In this document: positions 60,298-64,000 of the stretch, piece after piece
Numbering within the stretch: position 1 is the stretch's first letter
Layout: each line of letters opens with the position of its first letter
Source: JADGHX01 sp035760965
GTDB lineage: Bacteria > Pseudomonadota > Gammaproteobacteria > Steroidobacterales > Steroidobacteraceae
Length of the DNA: 64,000 nt
Assembly: GCA_035760965.1 (NCBI GenBank)
Contig: DASTRY010000027.1
Location: 1 to 64,000 of the forward strand
Reading direction: 5' to 3'
Notes under the pieces: generated by a model
Told to the model about the DNA's origin: nothing
What the model saw: the letters and a program-made list of their open reading frames with translations, nothing else
Database searches by the model: none
Translations under genes and position numbers: made by a program

Positions 60298-61712
60298 ACA
60301 GCACGACGCGACCCAACGACGTCATCGTCATCGGCGCGGGGCCGGCGGGAGTCACTGCAGCGCTGCGCGCAGCCGAGCTCGGCGCGCGCACCGCTCTCGT
60401 CACGCGCGACGAATTCGGCGGCATGGCGGCGAACGACGGGCCGGTGCCCGTGCGAACACTCGCGCAAGCGGCTCGCTTGATCCGGGCCGTGCATCGCCTG
60501 GATCGGTTCGGCATCACGTGCAGTGCACCGCTACTCGACTACTCGCGCCTGCTCGAACGCGTGCAGGAGGTGGTCGCGACCGTGCGCAGCAATTCGGCTT
60601 TGCGGCAGCGTGCGACGGACCTCGGCATCGCGCTCCACGAACGAGCCGGAACCGTGCATCTCTGCGATGCGCATACGATCGCGGCCGAGAACGGCTTGGT
60701 CATGCGCGCCGACCGGATCATCTTGTGCTCCGGCGGAACGAGCCGACGCCTTCCCGTACCTGGAGCCGCCCTCACTGCGACTCACAGCGACGCGTGGGGA
60801 CTCACGCGAGTTCCGCGTTCCATGCTCGTGATCGGCGGTGGCATGACCGGCGTGCAGGTCGCGTCGATCTTTCAGGCGTTCGGCTCGCGCGTCGCGCTGT
60901 TTCAGGCCGCTGCGCGCATCCTGCCCAATGAGGACGAGGACGTTTCCGCGGCGGTTGCCGCCGCGTTCCGCGAATCGGGGATGGTGGTCCGCGAGCGCTT
61001 CGGTGCCATCGACTTCTTCGAGCGCACGGACGACGGCATTCGCATGCATTTTTCCCGAGAAGGAGAGTGCGAGAGCGTCGACGCCGAGCTCGCTGTCGTC
61101 GCAGTCGGCTGGGCGGCCGATACGAAGGGCCTCGATCTGCGAGCGGCCGGGGTCACGACGGACGCTCGCGGCTACGTCGCGGTCGATTCTCAGCTCCGCA
61201 CTTCCGCGCAGAGCATCTACGCTGCGGGTGACATCACGGGTCGCTGGATGCTCGTCCCGCAAGCTGTGCAAGACGGCTGGATCGCGGCGACGAATGCCGT
61301 ACGGGGCCCGTTCTCGATCCGCGCGAACAGCGTCTGTCCGACGGGCGGCTACACGGAGCCGGAGTACGCGAGCGTCGGTCTGACGGAGGCGCAGGCGCGC
61401 GCGCAGGAAGACATCGTCGTGGCGCGCGTACGCTTCGACGAAACGACTCGCACGATCATCGACGATCGCACCTCGGGCTTTTGCAAGCTGCTGGTCGCGC
61501 GCCGCACGGGCTCCATCCTCGGCTGCCAAGTCGTCGGCGAGCGTGCGGTCGAGATCGTCCAGATCGTGGCGATCGCCATGGCGGGCGAGCTGCATGTCGA
61601 CGCGCTCGTGCGTGTGCCGCTGTCATTCCCGACGTACACCGGCATTCTCATGCGCGCCGCATATCGCGCGCTGGAAGCGCTCGGCATCGAGCGGGGAGCG
61701 ATCGCGACTTGA
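60294..61712 (+). CDS. FAD/NAD(P)-dependent oxidoreductase without redox cysteines
   Basis: 472 residues from a GTG. FAD-binding GAGPAG (14-19 region), NAD(P)-binding GGGMTGV, and the second FAD motif YAAGDITG mark a group I pyridine-nucleotide disulfide reductase fold with C-terminal dimer domain (PTYTGILMRAAYRALE). The redox CxxxxC is missing: the site reads GGMAANDGPVPVR in place of GGTCxNxGCxPSK, and the His-Glu of the dimer partner is absent. It should therefore deliver hydride from NAD(P)H to something other than a disulfide, possibly the DyP haem system. Confidence 0.88.
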   Translation: MNSTTRPNDVIVIGAGPAGVTAALRAAELGARTALVTRDEFGGMAANDGPVPVRTLAQAARLIRAVHRLDRFGITCSAPLLDYSRLLERVQEVVATVRSNSALRQRATDLGIALHERAGTVHLCDAHTIAAENGLVMRADRIILCSGGTSRRLPVPGAALTATHSDAWGLTRVPRSMLVIGGGMTGVQVASIFQAFGSRVALFQAAARILPNEDEDVSAAVAAAFRESGMVVRERFGAIDFFERTDDGIRMHFSREGECESVDAELAVVAVGWAADTKGLDLRAAGVTTDARGYVAVDSQLRTSAQSIYAAGDITGRWMLVPQAVQDGWIAATNAVRGPFSIRANSVCPTGGYTEPEYASVGLTEAQARAQEDIVVARVRFDETTRTIIDDRTSGFCKLLVARRTGSILGCQVVGERAVEIVQIVAIAMAGELHVDALVRVPLSFPTYTGILMRAAYRALEALGIERGAIAT

Positions 61713-61843
61713 AAGGGCGCGCGAGCCAAGGCACGGAACGTGCTCCTGTATTCCCGCGTGGCTCATGAGTGGCAGTCAAGCCACCGGCGCAGCCGCGAAA
61801 TTCGAACTCGAAGAAGGTCGGGCGAAGACGCCCGGGGCGGAAC

Positions 61844-63946
61844 ATGAACAAGAAGACCCTAGTCGGATTTGCGTGCGCGTTACTGTTGGCGGCTTGCGGT
61901 GGGTCGGGCGGAGACGGCTCCCCGGCGACTCCGCCGGCAAGCTCGACACCTGATCCGCCGACCGGTCCGACGCCTACGCCAACACCGAGCCCGACGCCGA
62001 CCCCGACTCCGACGCCAACTCCGGGCCCCACGCCGACTCCGAGCCCGACGCCGACTCCTTCTCCGAGTCCGAGCCCTACTCCGAGCCCGACTCCCACGCC
62101 GAGTCCGACGCCAACGCCGAGCCCAACGCCGACGCCGACGCCGACGCCAACTCCAATATCGACACAGCCCGTCGCGCAGTCCGCAATGGCCGGAAGTGCG
62201 GCCACGTTCAAAGTCGTCGCGAACGGCCCGTCCCTGTCGTACCAGTGGCTGCGTAACGGCACACCGATTACCGGTGCAACCGCCGCGTCTTACACCATCC
62301 CCGCCGTCACCACCGGCGACAACGGTGCGATGTTCTCGGTCATCGTGACCAGCTCGACAGTAAGCGTGACGAGCAACCCGGCAAAACTGACCGTCATGCC
62401 CGTCGTGCCGGCGAACGGCATCGATGTCGTGACCTACAAGTACGACACGTCTCGTACCGGCCAGAACATCAATGAATCGATCCTCACGCCCGCGAACGTG
62501 AAGTCATCCACCTTCGGCCTGCTGCAGTTCATTCCGACCGACGGCAAGGTGGATGCCCAGCCGCTGTATCTTTCGCAGCTCAACATCGGCGGCGCTCCCC
62601 ACAACGTGCTGTTCATCGCGACGGAGCATGGCACCGTCTCTGCAATCGACACGGCCACGTTCAACGTGCTCTGGAAAGTGTCACTGATTCCGGCGGGACA
62701 ATCGCCGAGTGACGATCGCAATTGCGATCTGATCACACCCGAAATCGGCATCACCTCGACCCCGGTGATCGATCGCAACGCGGGTGCTCACGGCGTGATG
62801 TATGTCGTGTCGATGTCGAAGGACGCCAGCAACTACCATCAAGTCCTGCACGCGCTCGACGTCACGACGGGCGCCCACGTGCTGCCGCCTCGCGAGATCG
62901 AGGCGACGTTCACCGACGTGAACGGCAAGGTGACCCGCTTCGATCCCGGCCAGTACGAAGACCGCGCTGCGCTGCTACTGTCGAATGGCACGATCTACGC
63001 GACGTGGGCGTCCCATTGCGATACACCTCCGTACGGAGGCTGGATCATCACGTACGACCAAGCGACGCTCGCGCAGAACGGGGTGCTGAATGTGGGACCG
63101 AGCAGCGCCATCGGCAACGGCGATACGAGTAGCACCGTCGGTCCCGGCATCTGGATGAGCGGCGGGGGACCCGCCGTCGATGCCGCCGGGAACGTCTACC
63201 TCGTGACGGGCAATGGCCCGTTCGACACGACCCTGAACGCGGCAGGGCATCCCATCAACGGCAACTACTCGCAGTCCATCCTGAAGCTGCAGCTCGATGA
63301 GAGCGGGCTGCATGTGGCGGACTATTTCGCGTTGTCCAACGCCGTGGCCACAGCGGAGCAGGATCTCGATCTCGGGGCCGGCGGCGGTCTCTTGCTCCCG
63401 CAGATGACCGACAGCAATAACAAGCCCGTCAACCTGTACGTCGGCGGCGGCAAAGATGGAAACATCTACATCGTCGACCAGACGCGGCTCGGCGGATTCG
63501 ATCCGACGAGGAACCGCATCTATCAGCAGGTGAACGGAGCGGTGAAGCCGTCACTGAAGGGCACGCCGGCCTACTTCAACAACCGCGTGTATTTCGGTCC
63601 GGGCGATGTGGGTCTGGTCTCGTATACGTTCAGTCAGGGGCGCATGTCGGCGACGCCGAGCTCGACGTCGACGGGGACATTCCGTCGTCCGGGCACGTCG
63701 CCGTCCGTCTCGGCATCGGGGAACGCCAACGGCATCGTCTGGGCGCTCGAGCGCAATCTGTCCGGCGCGATCCTGCACGCATACGACGCGACGAACTTGG
63801 CCAACGAGCTGTACAACAGCACACAAGCACCGGGTAACCGTGACGCCTTTGGATTGCCCAACAAGTTCATCGCGCCCGTGGTGACGGGCGGCAAGGTGTA
63901 CGCAGCGTCGAACACCGGAGTCGCAGTCTTCGGGCTGCTGAACTGA
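61844..63946 (+). CDS. Lipoprotein with Pro-Thr stalk, Ig-like domain and PQQ-like beta-propeller
   Basis: 700 residues from the ATG at 61844; the upstream in-frame region lacks coding character. Lipobox LLLAACGG, then a 63-residue Pro-Thr/Ser stalk (42-104), an Ig-like domain (about 110-180, SYQWLRNGTPITGATAASYTIPAV), and a PQQ-enzyme-like propeller (about 205-700; SAIDTATFNVLWKVSL, GNVYLVTGNGPFDTTLN, GNIYIVDQTRLGG). No PQQ-binding calcium motif is obvious. An extended, surface-exposed binding protein. Confidence 0.88.
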   Translation: MNKKTLVGFACALLLAACGGSGGDGSPATPPASSTPDPPTGPTPTPTPSPTPTPTPTPTPGPTPTPSPTPTPSPSPSPTPSPTPTPSPTPTPSPTPTPTPTPTPISTQPVAQSAMAGSAATFKVVANGPSLSYQWLRNGTPITGATAASYTIPAVTTGDNGAMFSVIVTSSTVSVTSNPAKLTVMPVVPANGIDVVTYKYDTSRTGQNINESILTPANVKSSTFGLLQFIPTDGKVDAQPLYLSQLNIGGAPHNVLFIATEHGTVSAIDTATFNVLWKVSLIPAGQSPSDDRNCDLITPEIGITSTPVIDRNAGAHGVMYVVSMSKDASNYHQVLHALDVTTGAHVLPPREIEATFTDVNGKVTRFDPGQYEDRAALLLSNGTIYATWASHCDTPPYGGWIITYDQATLAQNGVLNVGPSSAIGNGDTSSTVGPGIWMSGGGPAVDAAGNVYLVTGNGPFDTTLNAAGHPINGNYSQSILKLQLDESGLHVADYFALSNAVATAEQDLDLGAGGGLLLPQMTDSNNKPVNLYVGGGKDGNIYIVDQTRLGGFDPTRNRIYQQVNGAVKPSLKGTPAYFNNRVYFGPGDVGLVSYTFSQGRMSATPSSTSTGTFRRPGTSPSVSASGNANGIVWALERNLSGAILHAYDATNLANELYNSTQAPGNRDAFGLPNKFIAPVVTGGKVYAASNTGVAVFGLLN
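61967..62155 (+). repeat. Pro-Thr/Ser-coding microrepeat array
   Basis: Sixty-three codons alternating Pro with Thr or Ser (CCGACG / CCNAGC type), within the lipoprotein. It makes a stiff extended stalk and is expected to vary in length by slippage. Confidence 0.9.
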
Positions 63947-64000
63947 CGCGGCCTGTCCGCGCGTATCAGCGCGCGTCGAGCGGCCCGGCGAGCCCGGAAC

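Noticed and set aside
61648..62262. Gly-Val repeat frame on the minus strand
   Set aside because: It is simply the reverse complement of the Pro-Thr stalk codons of the lipoprotein.

Overview
The window is high-GC, densely coded bacterial chromosome with short intergenic gaps and frequent ATGA/GTGA start-stop overlaps. The gene set (bo3-type quinol oxidase with RegB/RegA, FixJ-type regulators, outer-membrane porins, Lpp-like lipoprotein, SigF/NrsF plus a bufferin operon, DUF1592/DUF1552 proteins) indicates a Gram-negative proteobacterium. A gammaproteobacterium of the Steroidobacteraceae type is my best guess, but no marker gene here settles it. I found no rRNA, tRNA, CRISPR array, insertion sequence or prophage.

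Layout. 0-10.9 kb: an MmyB-type regulator runs off the left edge, divergent across a palindrome from a four-gene secreted operon (DUF1592 cytochrome-like protein, Tat-exported DUF1552 protein, exported ankyrin protein, Tat-exported metallo-beta-lactamase fold hydrolase). It is followed by an SDR enzyme, a second ankyrin protein and an aldo/keto reductase. 10.9-18.7 kb: a kinase-like protein that has lost its catalytic residues and is followed by decayed copies of its own 3' end, an iron-storage pair (bfd-bfr), a carotenoid oxygenase, a CmcJ-like oxidoreductase and an MFS transporter. 18.7-25.4 kb: one tightly overlapping operon cyoABCD-SURF1-regB-regA, linking a quinol oxidase to a redox-sensing two-component system. 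25.4-31.9 kb: a glycine-rich exported protein, AraC/VOC pair, and a complete copper-bufferin locus: nrsF-sigF divergent from bufA-bufB-bufC-doxX, with matching GTAACC-N16-CGAA promoters facing both ways and a strong terminator.

31.9-47.5 kb is rich in signalling: CadC-like sensor with beta-propeller, diguanylate cyclase, degenerate histidine kinase, MASE1-PAS histidine kinase with a FixJ-type partner, a REC-only protein, GH63 glucosidase and another PAS histidine kinase. 47.6-52.5 kb holds an apparent periplasmic asparagine-to-fumarate route (exported aspartase, exported asparaginase, porin). 52.5-61.7 kb is the most unusual part: one bidirectional promoter region carrying a DosR-box-like palindrome drives, rightwards, a DyP peroxidase, a GATase-like protein and a cysteine-less flavoprotein, and leftwards a five-gene envelope/stress operon that ends next to two unrecognised acidic proteins, one built of four basic helical repeats. 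The window closes with a Pro-Thr-stalked lipoprotein.

A recurrent palindrome (consensus about TCGGAC-N4-GTCCAA) lies 44-48 bp upstream of the start codons of the DyP, GH63 and REC-only genes, with relatives ahead of the Lpp-like lipoprotein, the diguanylate cyclase and (longer spacer) cyoA. I read this as a local regulon of a NarL/FixJ-family regulator; the FixJ-type protein encoded in the middle of these sites is the obvious candidate, which is inference only.
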